Source: PKWO01 sp036384915 (GTDB lineage: Bacteria > Pseudomonadota > Gammaproteobacteria > Burkholderiales > Burkholderiaceae_D). From it: a DNA stretch of 64,000 nucleotides. The DNA lies in assembly GCA_036384915.1 (NCBI GenBank), contig DASVLJ010000027.1:62001-126000 (forward strand). The letters run 5' to 3'. Below the pieces are notes generated by a model. It was not told where the DNA came from. It saw only the letters and a list, made by a program, of their open reading frames with translations, and ran no database searches. Within the stretch, counting starts at the first letter, position 1. The number at the start of each line of letters is the position of its first letter. The position numbers and the translations under genes were made by a program. Below, piece after piece: positions 36,269 through 45,221 of the stretch.

Positions 36269-37327
36269 TTGAACGAAAAAAACAAGCATGCACAACGCTC
36301 CGCTGTCGTGACCGGCATCACCGGCCAGGACGGCGCTTACCTGGCCGAACTTTTGCTGGCCAAGGGGTATCGCGTCTATGGCACCTACCGCCGTACCAGC
36401 TCCGTCAATTTCTGGCGCCTCGATGAATTGGGCGTGACGCGTCATCCCGATCTGCATCTGGTCGAATTCGACCTGACCGATCTCGGCTCGGCCATGCGCC
36501 TGCTGCAAACCAGCGGCGCGACCGAAGTCTATAACCTGGCGGCGCAAAGCTTCGTCGGCGTCTCGTTCGACCAGCCCATCACCACGGCCGAGATCACCGG
36601 CGTGGGCGCGGTCAACATGCTCGAGGCGATCCGCTTGACCAACCCGAAGATACGCTTTTACCAGGCCTCGACTTCGGAAATGTTCGGCAAGGTGCAGGCG
36701 ATTCCGCAAGTCGAGAGCACGCCGTTCTACCCGCGCAGCCCCTACGGCGTGGCCAAGCTCTACGCACACTGGATGACGATCAATTACCGCGAGTCATACG
36801 GCATTTTCGGCTGTAGCGGCATCCTGTTCAATCACGAGTCGCCCCTGCGCGGGCGCGAATTCGTCACGCGCAAGATCACCGATTCGGTGGCCAAGATCAG
36901 GCTGGGCCGGCAAGACGTGCTCGAGCTCGGCAATATGGACGCCCGGCGCGACTGGGGCTTTGCCCGTGAATACGTGGAAGGCATGTGGCGCATGCTGCAG
37001 GCCGATGAGCCAGATACCTTCGTGCTTGCCACCGGGCGCAGCGAGACCGTGCGCGACTTCGTCGGCATGGCGTTCAAGGCGGTCGGCATCCAGTTGAGCT
37101 GGAAGGGTAGCGCGGAAGAGGAAGTCGGCATCGACGACGCCAGCGGCAAGACCCTGGTTCGAGTCAATCCCAAGTTCTATCGCCCGGCCGAGGTCGAGCA
37201 ATTGATCGGCGATGCGGCACACGCCCGTGCCAAGCTGGGCTGGAAAGCCGAGACCACGCTCGAGCAATTGTGCGACATGATGGTGCAGGCCGATTTGCGG
37301 AGAAACGAGATTGGCTTCTCCTTCTGA
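36269..37327 (+). CDS. gmd: GDP-mannose 4,6-dehydratase
   Basis: 352 residues from a TTG with AAGGAAGAA upstream. It makes GDP-4-keto-6-deoxy-D-mannose. It shows VVTGITGQDGAYLAELLL, NLAAQSFVGVSFDQP, STSEMFGKVQ, SPYGVAKLYAHW with the SDR Tyr/Lys, and FNHESPLRGREFVTRKI. The overlap of 17 bases with the next gene indicates coupling. Confidence 0.97.
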   Translation: MNEKNKHAQRSAVVTGITGQDGAYLAELLLAKGYRVYGTYRRTSSVNFWRLDELGVTRHPDLHLVEFDLTDLGSAMRLLQTSGATEVYNLAAQSFVGVSFDQPITTAEITGVGAVNMLEAIRLTNPKIRFYQASTSEMFGKVQAIPQVESTPFYPRSPYGVAKLYAHWMTINYRESYGIFGCSGILFNHESPLRGREFVTRKITDSVAKIRLGRQDVLELGNMDARRDWGFAREYVEGMWRMLQADEPDTFVLATGRSETVRDFVGMAFKAVGIQLSWKGSAEEEVGIDDASGKTLVRVNPKFYRPAEVEQLIGDAAHARAKLGWKAETTLEQLCDMMVQADLRRNEIGFSF

Positions 37328-38225
37328 TTTCACGGGCGCAACGGTATTGCTGACAGGGGCGCGCGGCTTCACCGGCGCCTACGTCAGAGCCGAACTGGAA
37401 CGGGCCGGCTGCCGGGTTGTCGGCGCAGTGGTGGCCGATCCTGCGGAACATGAAGTCAGGCTCGATCTGACCGACAGTGCGAATTGCCGCGCCGTGGTCG
37501 AGGCCGTGCGGCCCGATTACGCGGTGCACCTGGCGGCCATCAGCTTCGTGCAGCATGCCGAAGTGGCCGAGTTTTATCGCGTCAATACGGTGGGCACGGC
37601 CAACCTGCTGCAGGCGCTGCTCGATGCGAAGCTGGCACCGCGCCGCGTGCTGGTGGCCAGCAGCGCCAATGTCTATGGCAACGCCGGCGGCGTGCTCGTC
37701 GAAACGCAGGCGCCGCAACCGGTGAATCACTACGCCGCCAGCAAGCTGGCCATGGAACACATGGTCGCGTCCTATGCCGACCGCCTGCCGATAGTCGTGA
37801 CCCGGCCTTTCAATTACACCGGGGCCGGGCAGGATGTGCGTTTCCTCGTGCCCAAGATCGTGTCGCATTTCGTGCGCGGCGAACGCGCCATCGAACTTGG
37901 CAATCTCGATGTCGAGCGCGATTTTTCCGATGTGCGCGACGTGGCGCGCATCTATCGCCAATTGCTGGCGGCCGATAGCGCCGGACAGACCGTCAATGTC
38001 TGCAGCGGGCGCGCTTATGCCTTGCGCGAGGTGATCGCCATGATGCGCGATATTGCCGGATACGAAATCGATGTCAGAGTGAACCAAAGCTTTGTGCGCG
38101 TGTCCGAGGTGAAAACCCTGGTTGGTTCGCGCGAGCGCCTGGTGAGCCTGATAGGGGAGCAGGCGTCAATTTCCTTGCCGCAAACCTTGCAATGGATGTT
38201 TGACACGGCAGAACGGTCGCATTGA
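37311..38225 (+). CDS. rmd: GDP-6-deoxy-D-mannose reductase
   Basis: 304 residues from a TTG inside the end of gmd. It is an extended SDR with VLLTGARGFTGAYVRAEL, HLAAISFVQHAEVAEFY and the catalytic YAASKLAMEHM. Its position after gmd and the reductase-like length favour Rmd, which yields GDP-D-rhamnose. Fucose synthase (GMER) would be expected to carry epimerase residues; these are not evident, but the distinction is an inference. Confidence 0.88.
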   Translation: MASPSDFTGATVLLTGARGFTGAYVRAELERAGCRVVGAVVADPAEHEVRLDLTDSANCRAVVEAVRPDYAVHLAAISFVQHAEVAEFYRVNTVGTANLLQALLDAKLAPRRVLVASSANVYGNAGGVLVETQAPQPVNHYAASKLAMEHMVASYADRLPIVVTRPFNYTGAGQDVRFLVPKIVSHFVRGERAIELGNLDVERDFSDVRDVARIYRQLLAADSAGQTVNVCSGRAYALREVIAMMRDIAGYEIDVRVNQSFVRVSEVKTLVGSRERLVSLIGEQASISLPQTLQWMFDTAERSH

Positions 38226-38245
38226 GGATCACACTAAGGATTGCA

Positions 38246-39469
38246 TTGAATACCGATTTCCACACATTCCAGCCGGATGCCGCATCGCGTGACGACGTAC
38301 GAGTCGAAGGGCAACCCCCGCGCATCGAAGACATGCGCGTTGCCATCAATGCCGTCGCCATGCTCTCGCCGCTGACCGGCATAGGCCAATACGCCTACAA
38401 TCTGGTGCGCGAGATGCAGGACATGCGCCTTTCGCCCTGGCTGTTTTACGGCGCATCCTGGAGCCAGGAGCTGCGGGCGATGAGCCTGCCGGGCATGGAG
38501 GCGGCCAAGACCGTCTTCAAGCACCTCGTTCCGCGCCCTTACGTGGTCAAGCGGCTGCTGCTGCAGCAAACGTTCTCGCGCGGCATCAAGCGCCATGGCG
38601 TCGAGCTGTATCATGAGCCCAATTTCATGTCCTACCGTTTCCGCGGCCCCACCGTGGTCACGGTGCACGACTTGTCTTGGCTGCGTTTTCCTGAGACCCA
38701 CCCGCCGGAGCGCGTGCGCGAGATGAACCGCATCATGCCTCAAACCCTGAAGTCGGCCGCTCATATCCTGGTCGATTCGGAATTCGTCAGGCGCGAGGTC
38801 ATCAACCATTACGGCGTCGCCGAAAGCCGCATCAGTACGACGCTGCTCGGCGTGTCGACCGAATTCCGGCCCTATGCGGCGGAACATTGCACCACCTTCC
38901 TGGACCGCTACCGCCTGCAACATGGGCGCTATATCCTGGCCGTGGCCACGCTCGAGCCGCGCAAGAACCTCGTTTCGCTGATTGCCGCCTTCGACCAGTT
39001 GCCCGACACGCTCAAGCGCCGTTACCCGCTTGTGATCACCGGCATGCGCGGCTGGGGGGAAAGCATGATGACCGATAAGTTGCGCCGGATGATCGCGCGC
39101 GACGAAGTGCGTCTGACCGGCTACGTCCAGCAGGAAGATTTGCCCAAGCTGTATTCCGGGGCGCGCATGTTCGTCTACCCTTCGCTGTATGAAGGTTTCG
39201 GCCTGCCGCCGCTCGAGGCGATGGCGTGCGCCGTTCCCGTGATCGCTTCCAATCGCGCCTCGCTGCCCGAAGTGGTCGGCAATGCCGGTATCCTGTGCGA
39301 GCCGCTGGAGGACATGAAGATCGCCCAGCACATGCGCACCTTGATCGAGGACGATGCGCTGCACGGCCATCTGGCCAAGGCGGGCCTGCAGCGCTCCAGG
39401 CAATTCACCTGGCGCCGCTGTGCCGTGGAAACGCTGGCGGTTTACAGGAAGGCGCTCGGGGAAAGATAG
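38246..39469 (+). CDS. GT4 family glycosyltransferase
   Basis: 407 residues from the TTG at 38246, which has TAAGGA just upstream. A TTG at 38222 overlaps the rmd stop, and ATG 38333 begins the recognisable domain (MRVAINAVAMLSPLTGIGQY), so the true start is uncertain. The GT-B fold shows TVHDLSWLRFPETHP, ILAVATLEPRKNL, and the donor-binding EX7E segment YPSLYEGFGLPPLEAMACAVPVI. By position it may be a D-rhamnosyltransferase like WbpY, an inference from the GDP-D-rhamnose genes just before it. Confidence 0.88.
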   Translation: MNTDFHTFQPDAASRDDVRVEGQPPRIEDMRVAINAVAMLSPLTGIGQYAYNLVREMQDMRLSPWLFYGASWSQELRAMSLPGMEAAKTVFKHLVPRPYVVKRLLLQQTFSRGIKRHGVELYHEPNFMSYRFRGPTVVTVHDLSWLRFPETHPPERVREMNRIMPQTLKSAAHILVDSEFVRREVINHYGVAESRISTTLLGVSTEFRPYAAEHCTTFLDRYRLQHGRYILAVATLEPRKNLVSLIAAFDQLPDTLKRRYPLVITGMRGWGESMMTDKLRRMIARDEVRLTGYVQQEDLPKLYSGARMFVYPSLYEGFGLPPLEAMACAVPVIASNRASLPEVVGNAGILCEPLEDMKIAQHMRTLIEDDALHGHLAKAGLQRSRQFTWRRCAVETLAVYRKALGER

Positions 39470-39591
39470 CGGCCTGGGCGCGCTTTTCGGAAGGGGATGG
39501 AGCCGCGCCTGGCGCGGGAACCCGGCCGGCAGGGGCGGTCGGGAAGGCGTGCCGCGTGCACGCAGGGAGCAGTTTCAACGATAAGAATTCG

Positions 39592-40710
39592 ATGCGCATA
39601 CTTCACGTTTTCAAGACCTATTACCCCGATTCGTACGGCGGGGTGGAACAGGTCATCCGCCAGTTGAGCGGCGGCACCAGCAAGTTGGGTTGCACAAACC
39701 GGGTTTTCACCTTGAGTCCGCATGGCGCGGAACTGCCTTTCCTGGACGAGGGCGGTACGGCCATCGTGCGCGCCCAGACCCAGTGGGAAGCCGCCTCGAC
39801 GCCGATTTCCTTCAGTGCGCTTCCCTTGTTCCGCAAGGAGGCCGCGCGGGCGGACCTGATCCATTATCACTACCCCTGGCCATTCGGCGACTTGTTACAC
39901 CTGATGGCCGGAAGCGGCAAGCCTGCCCTGTTGACCTACCATTCCGACGTGGTGCGCCAGCGCACGCTCAAATACGCCTATGCACCGCTGATGCGCCGCT
40001 TTTTCGCCAAGGTCAGGGCAGTGGCGCCGACTTCGCCCAACTACGTCGAAAGCAGCCCTTTGCTGCAACGCTACCGCGACAAGATATCGGTCATACCTTT
40101 GGGACTCGATGAGGCCGGATATGCGCAGCCAGACGCGGCGCGGCTTGAGCATTGGCGCAGAGAGGCCGGTTCCGCGTTTTTCCTGTTCGTCGGCGTGCTG
40201 CGCTACTACAAGGGGCTGCACATTCTGCTCGAGGCCTGCGCCGGCAGCCCTGTCCCGGTCGTCATCGCCGGCGCGGGGCCGATGGAGGCCGAGTTGAAGC
40301 GGCAAGCGGCGCGCCTTGGCCTGACCAACGTGAAATTCGTCGGAGCGGTGCCCGATGACGATAAAATTGCGCTGCTGGCGCTTTGCCGCGGGGTCGTGTT
40401 TCCATCGCATTTGCGGTCGGAGGCGTTCGGGATCACCTTGCTGGAAGGAGCGATGTTTGGCAAACCCCTGATTTCTTGCGAAATCGGCACAGGTAGCAGT
40501 TACGTCAACATCGACGGCGTCACGGGCATTGTGACCCCGCCCAATGATCCGGCGGCGTTGCGCGCCGCGATGCGGCGTCTGGCTGACGATGCCGCGCTGG
40601 CGGAGCAAATGGGACGCGGCGCCCGCGAGCGTTTCGATACGCTCTTTACGGCGGATCACATGGCCCGTTCCTACGTGGCCTTATATCGGAAAGTGTTGGA
40701 GAATCGTTAA
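39592..40710 (+). CDS. GT4 family glycosyltransferase
   Basis: 372 residues from the ATG at 39592; the open frame upstream to 39226 covers the end of the previous gene and is not used. GT-B fold with MRILHVFKTYYPDSYGGVEQVIR, YHYPWPFGDLLHL, FLFVGVLRYYKGLHILLEA, and the EX7E region HLRSEAFGITLLEGAMFGKPLI. It resembles WbpZ-type mannosyl/rhamnosyltransferases in layout. The acceptor is unknown. Its stop shares a base with the next ATG. Confidence 0.9.
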   Translation: MRILHVFKTYYPDSYGGVEQVIRQLSGGTSKLGCTNRVFTLSPHGAELPFLDEGGTAIVRAQTQWEAASTPISFSALPLFRKEAARADLIHYHYPWPFGDLLHLMAGSGKPALLTYHSDVVRQRTLKYAYAPLMRRFFAKVRAVAPTSPNYVESSPLLQRYRDKISVIPLGLDEAGYAQPDAARLEHWRREAGSAFFLFVGVLRYYKGLHILLEACAGSPVPVVIAGAGPMEAELKRQAARLGLTNVKFVGAVPDDDKIALLALCRGVVFPSHLRSEAFGITLLEGAMFGKPLISCEIGTGSSYVNIDGVTGIVTPPNDPAALRAAMRRLADDAALAEQMGRGARERFDTLFTADHMARSYVALYRKVLENR

Positions 40711-41549
40711 TGCGCAAGCAATGGCAAGGCATGGAGGTGACGGAATTGCGCAGCCCGGATGGTGCCGCCGCGCTGGTGGCCGATCATGGCGCGCACTTGC
40801 TGTCCTGGGCTCCTGCGTCCGGCGAACCCGCGTTGTTCCTGAGCGAGCTTTCGCAATACGGCACCGGCAGTGCGATTCGCGGCGGCGTGCCGGTAATTTT
40901 TCCACAATTCGGCGAGCGTGGTTCCGGCAAGCGCCACGGCTTTGCCCGGGTTCTGCCATGGCGCCCCGTCTTTGCCGGAGTCGAGGCCGGCCGAGCTGTG
41001 GCACGTTATTGTTTGGATAATAACGACCTTGGCGATCTTGATTGGCAGCACCGCTTCGAGCTGACGTTGGAGATTGCCGTGGCGGGGCTCGCGCTCCAGG
41101 AAACGCTGACCATACACAATCCGTCCGACGAGGTGTGGGAATGCTGCGCCGCATTGCACACCTACCTGCAGGTGTCCGATTTGGCCACGGCGGGAATCGA
41201 GGGATTGCAGCACGCCGGCTATATCGACCAGACCCAGGGAGGGTTTGCTGCGATGCAGAAGGAGGCGCTGCTGCGGTTCGATGGCGAGGTCGACCGCATC
41301 TATCCCGCGGTAAAAAATCCGGTTCTCTTGGCCGATAGAGCACGTAAAATATCGGTTAGCCAGGGCGGGTTCCGCGATATCGTCGTCTGGAACCCCGGGG
41401 CGGAAAAAGCTGGCCGTCTGACCGATATGCGCGCCGATGATTATCTCGGCTTTGTCTGTGTCGAGGCTGGCGCGGTCATCGAGCCCATCCGGCTTGCGCC
41501 GCATGCGCGCTGGACGGGTTCGCAGCAATTGACGGTAGTGCGTGCTTAG
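40710..41549 (+). CDS. D-hexose-6-phosphate mutarotase family protein
   Basis: 279 residues, aldose-1-epimerase superfamily (YeaD-like). Motifs are DHGAHLLSWAPASGEPALFLSE, AIRGGVPVIFPQFGERGSGKRHGFAR with a catalytic His, and VWNPGAEKAGRLTDM near the C-terminus. YeaD-type enzymes interconvert anomers of glucose-6-phosphate. Its presence inside a sugar-nucleotide cluster suggests help in precursor supply. It starts on the last base of the preceding gene. Confidence 0.9.
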   Translation: MRKQWQGMEVTELRSPDGAAALVADHGAHLLSWAPASGEPALFLSELSQYGTGSAIRGGVPVIFPQFGERGSGKRHGFARVLPWRPVFAGVEAGRAVARYCLDNNDLGDLDWQHRFELTLEIAVAGLALQETLTIHNPSDEVWECCAALHTYLQVSDLATAGIEGLQHAGYIDQTQGGFAAMQKEALLRFDGEVDRIYPAVKNPVLLADRARKISVSQGGFRDIVVWNPGAEKAGRLTDMRADDYLGFVCVEAGAVIEPIRLAPHARWTGSQQLTVVRA

Positions 41550-41598
41550 GCCGCATTGGTATCCGGGGGCAGGTTGGGGTGGCAGGGGTTGACACTTG

Positions 41599-42678
41599 AT
41601 GGAAGCGACACAATTGCTTGATGTCGGCGCGGAGCAGGGGGCTTCGCTCTATGAGGAAGTGCGCGGCGGGGTACCTTTGGCGCCGCCGGTGCCGCAGGAA
41701 CCGCCGGGGCCGGCATCCGTCGGCTGGTCCGGCGGCCTGCCGGCACGCGATGCTGCCGAGGCCAAGGTCGCCATTCTGTTGTGCACCTACTTCGGGCAGC
41801 GTTTCCTGGCCGACCAGCTGGATTCTTTTGCCGCCCAGTCCCATACCAATTGGCAGGTCTGGGCCTCCGATGACGGTTCAACCGATGCAACGCGCGACAT
41901 CCTGACTGGCTATCAGGCGGCCTGGGGGGCGTCGCGGCTCGACATCCAAGCCGGCCCGGCGCGCGGATCCGCCGTCAACTTCCTTACGCTCGCCTGCAAT
42001 GAAGGCATAGCGGCCGACTACTTCGCCTACTCGGACCAGGACGACATCTGGGACGCCGACAAGCTGTCCCGCGCGACTGCCTGGCTCGATGCGCAGCCTG
42101 CCGACGTGCCTGCGCTCTATTGCTCGCGCACCCAGCTGGTCGACGCGCACAACGGCGCCATCGGCTATTCGCCGCTTTTCACCAAGCCGGCGAGTTTCGC
42201 CAACGCCTTGATCCAGAATCTGGGCGCCGGCAATACGATGGTGTTCAACCGGGCCGCGCGCCGGCTGCTGCAGGCGGCCGGCAAGGATATCGACGTGCTG
42301 GCACATGACTGGTGGACATACCTCGCCGTGACCGGGTGCGGCGGCAATGTCTATTACGATACGCGCCCCTCGCTACGTTACCGCCAGCACGAACAAAACC
42401 AGGTGGGAATGAACGCCGGTTGGGCGACGCGCATGGTGCGCATCCGCACCATGCTGCGCGGCGGGAACCGCCACTGGAACGACCGCAACATCGCGGCCTT
42501 GCAGAAGTTGCGCGCGTTCATGACCCCGGAGAACCGGGAAATTCTCGACCGCTTTGCCGCTGCGCGCCACCAGTGGTTCATGCCGCGCCTGGTTTCGCTG
42601 GCGCGCTCCGGCGTCTACAGCCAATCGACCATGGGCAATCTCGGCGTGCTCGTTGCAGGCGTGCTGAAACGGTTCTGA
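41599..42678 (+). CDS. GT2 family glycosyltransferase, rhamnosyltransferase-like
   Basis: 359 residues from ATG 41599, preceded by AGGGG; a TTG directly before it is also in frame. The first 55 residues are an unusual Pro/Ala-rich extension. The GT-A core starts KVAILLCTYFGQRFLADQLDSFAAQ, with the metal-binding site in SDQDDIWDADKL and LAHDWWTYL. The shape resembles RfbF/WbbL-like rhamnosyltransferases using dTDP-L-rhamnose, an inference. Confidence 0.88.
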   Translation: MEATQLLDVGAEQGASLYEEVRGGVPLAPPVPQEPPGPASVGWSGGLPARDAAEAKVAILLCTYFGQRFLADQLDSFAAQSHTNWQVWASDDGSTDATRDILTGYQAAWGASRLDIQAGPARGSAVNFLTLACNEGIAADYFAYSDQDDIWDADKLSRATAWLDAQPADVPALYCSRTQLVDAHNGAIGYSPLFTKPASFANALIQNLGAGNTMVFNRAARRLLQAAGKDIDVLAHDWWTYLAVTGCGGNVYYDTRPSLRYRQHEQNQVGMNAGWATRMVRIRTMLRGGNRHWNDRNIAALQKLRAFMTPENREILDRFAAARHQWFMPRLVSLARSGVYSQSTMGNLGVLVAGVLKRF

Positions 42679-42709
42679 ACATGATGCATCGGCCTACCTC
42701 CACCGCAGC

Positions 42710-44026
42710 ATGCCGCCCTTGTTGACGGCCTCGCTCAACCGTCTTGCGCGGTCGCCGCAATTCAAAGCGATCCTGCTCTCCGGGGTCATGGCCGTCAGCG
42801 AGTTTTCCCTGACGCTTGTCATTGCGCCCATCGTGGTGGCCAAGCTGGGCAAAGTCCAGGCCGGCGTGTGGTTGACGATGATCGGACTATGGAGCGTGCC
42901 GCAATTGATTTCGCTCGGCTTGCCCAGCATCCTGGTGCGGCGCCTGGTGTTTGCGTCCGGTTCGTCGCGCGACCGGCAATTCATGTCCTACCTGGAGGCG
43001 CGCGACGGCTATAACGGGTATCTCGTGATCACCACGATCGTGCTAGCCGGCATTTCGCTGGGCTATGTCTACCCTCGCATCGTCGCCAGCACGGAGACGC
43101 ATCTGTCGGTGCTGCTGCTCATCATGGCCGGATTCCCGATCCGCCTGCTGTCTATGCGCAACGGCATCGTCTGCAATGCCTATGGACGGCCCGACTGGGA
43201 TCGCGCCATTACGGCCGGCTTTTCCGTGATGCACATCCTGTTCCTGGTGCTGGCGGTTCAAGGCACCATGCCGTTCGGCTTGGCAGGCATCGCCGCCGCG
43301 TGGTTCTGCGCCTGCCTGACCGCATTCTTCGTCAGCGCCTTGCTCGCGCGGCACCTGCTGCGCCAAGTCCGGTCCGCCGTGACGGCGCCGCGGCGGACCT
43401 GGGCCAGCTATCTGTCAGTCATGCGCGAGTCCAAGCCTTTCGCGTCCATCACCATCTCAGGCTTCATCATCACGGGCCTCGACGCGCAGTTGATCGCGCT
43501 CCTGGCCGGCATCGGCGCGGTGCCGAGCTATCTGATTTCCCAGCGCGTCGCATCGATACCGGTGCTGTCGGCATCGATTCTCAGCGCCGCGTTTTTCTCC
43601 GCGACCTCCAAGGACTGGGTCAACGGCAACGCCGGCGCCATCGTGTCGCGAGCGAGATTTTTGTCCGCCCTGTGCGTAGGCGCGGGCTTCGCCGTGATGA
43701 TTGCAGTGGCGCTGATGCGCGCAGTACGGCCCGGACTGCTGTCGGGCATGCAATTCGACGGCTTGACCTATCTTGGCTGCCAGCTGTTTTTCATGATGAG
43801 CGGCATCCAGTCGGTCTATGCGTCGCTCGCGCTGGCCACGGGTTCGCCTAAATTGACGGGAATCGCCGCGATGCATGTCCTGTCGTGGGCGCTGCTGGCG
43901 CTGCCTTTCCTGGTGTTCGGCGGCCCCACAGTGTTCGGCTTCGGCTTGACTTTGGCGACGCTGCCGATCTGCTACGTCGTGATCAAGACCTGTACGTCCT
44001 TCATCCGCAGGGAGGCTGCGGCTTAG
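42710..44026 (+). CDS. Wzx-like polysaccharide flippase
   Basis: 438 residues, almost wholly hydrophobic with about 12 predicted membrane spans (for example LTLVIAPIVVAKLGKVQAGVWLTMIGLW, LAVQGTMPFGLAGIAAAWFC and ALLALPFLVFGGPTVFGFGL). Layout and location fit the PST/Wzx oligosaccharide flippase family that moves undecaprenyl-linked repeats across the inner membrane. No Wzm/Wzt ABC transporter is present in the window. Confidence 0.82.
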   Translation: MPPLLTASLNRLARSPQFKAILLSGVMAVSEFSLTLVIAPIVVAKLGKVQAGVWLTMIGLWSVPQLISLGLPSILVRRLVFASGSSRDRQFMSYLEARDGYNGYLVITTIVLAGISLGYVYPRIVASTETHLSVLLLIMAGFPIRLLSMRNGIVCNAYGRPDWDRAITAGFSVMHILFLVLAVQGTMPFGLAGIAAAWFCACLTAFFVSALLARHLLRQVRSAVTAPRRTWASYLSVMRESKPFASITISGFIITGLDAQLIALLAGIGAVPSYLISQRVASIPVLSASILSAAFFSATSKDWVNGNAGAIVSRARFLSALCVGAGFAVMIAVALMRAVRPGLLSGMQFDGLTYLGCQLFFMMSGIQSVYASLALATGSPKLTGIAAMHVLSWALLALPFLVFGGPTVFGFGLTLATLPICYVVIKTCTSFIRREAAA

Positions 44027-44048
44027 CCGACAAGCCGACAAATCATCC

Positions 44049-45149
44049 ATGAATTCCTTCCTTATCAGTTTCGTCATTTCGGTCTTCGTCACGCTGTATC
44101 TGATCAAGCAAGCCAAGCATCACGGCGCTGCGCTCGATTCGGATCTCTCGGGCGTGCAGAAAGTCCATGCCCACGTCGTGCCGCGCATAGGCGGGGTCGG
44201 CATCTTTTTCGCCGTCGTGTTGACCGGCCTGGCGACGCGGCAGCGCGCGCCGGCCATCGGCGACACGATCCTGGCCATGCTGCTGTGCTCATCCGTCGCT
44301 TTTGCCGGCGGCATCGTCGAAGACTTTACCGGTAAGGTCAGCCCCTTGCGCCGGCTTCTGTTGACGATGTGCGCTGCCGCCATGGGCTGGTGGCTGCTCG
44401 ATGCGCGCGTCGAACATATCGACGGCATATTCTCCTATAAGCTTTTGCTCTCCGGCATCTGGATTTCGCTGCCCTTCACCGTGCTGGCGGTGGCCGGCAT
44501 CGCCAATGCGGTCAATATCATCGACGGCTTCAACGGCCTGGCTTCCGTGGTGTCGATCTGCATGTTCCTCTCGCTCGGTTACGTCGGCTTGCAAGTCAAC
44601 GATCAATTCATCGTCGTGGCATCGCTGATGGTGGCCGGCGCGACGGCCGGTTTCCTGATCTGGAATTACCCGGCCGGCCTGATCTTTCTCGGCGACGGCG
44701 GCGCCTATTTCCTCGGTTTCATGCTCGGCGAGCTATCGATCATGTTGGTCATGCGCAACCCGCAAGTCTCGACCTGGTATGCCGCGCTATTATTGATTTA
44801 TCCGGTATTTGAAACTTTGTTTTCAATCTACCGTCGTATCTTCCTGCGCGGACGCCCCGCCAGCATGCCCGACGGTATACACTTGCACAGTTTGATTTTC
44901 CGGCGCCTGGTGTTGTGGGCGGTGGGGCGGCACGATGCGCGCGCATTAACGCGGGGCAATTCCCTGACATCGCCTTACCTGTGGGGGCTATCCCTGATGG
45001 CTGTGGCGCCGGCGACGATGTTCTGGAGCCACAGCTTCGTGTTGATTCTGTGCTGCCTGTTGTTCGTGACTTCCTATGTCTGGCTCTATTCGCGCATCGT
45101 GCGTTTCAAATCGCCGCGCTGGATGAAAATGCGCCGGCGCAAGAAATGA
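44049..45149 (+). CDS. WecA/WbpL-type undecaprenyl-phosphate glycosyl-1-phosphate transferase
   Basis: 366 residues with about 10 membrane spans, MraY/WecA superfamily. The catalytic aspartates lie in VNIIDGFNGLASV and FLGDGGAYFLGFMLG, and the cytoplasmic loop motif is RGRPASMPDGIHLHSLIFRRL. The enzyme should start glycan assembly by moving GlcNAc-1-P, FucNAc-1-P or a similar sugar phosphate to undecaprenyl phosphate. The exact sugar is not evident. Confidence 0.92.
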   Translation: MNSFLISFVISVFVTLYLIKQAKHHGAALDSDLSGVQKVHAHVVPRIGGVGIFFAVVLTGLATRQRAPAIGDTILAMLLCSSVAFAGGIVEDFTGKVSPLRRLLLTMCAAAMGWWLLDARVEHIDGIFSYKLLLSGIWISLPFTVLAVAGIANAVNIIDGFNGLASVVSICMFLSLGYVGLQVNDQFIVVASLMVAGATAGFLIWNYPAGLIFLGDGGAYFLGFMLGELSIMLVMRNPQVSTWYAALLLIYPVFETLFSIYRRIFLRGRPASMPDGIHLHSLIFRRLVLWAVGRHDARALTRGNSLTSPYLWGLSLMAVAPATMFWSHSFVLILCCLLFVTSYVWLYSRIVRFKSPRWMKMRRRKK

Positions 45150-45221
45150 AGCCTGCTTGCTGAGTGCAGCCGATCGCAGCCGGGTAGCAACCGATTTCTT
45201 TTACTTTATATTGACATTGCC

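Noticed and set aside
33784..36321. 845-codon open frame opposite rfbD and manC
   Set aside because: Antisense shadow of two well-identified genes; no protein-like motifs.
39226..39591. N-terminal extension of the second GT4 enzyme
   Set aside because: The frame is open, but it overlaps the previous gene, and the protein fold starts at the ATG at 39592.
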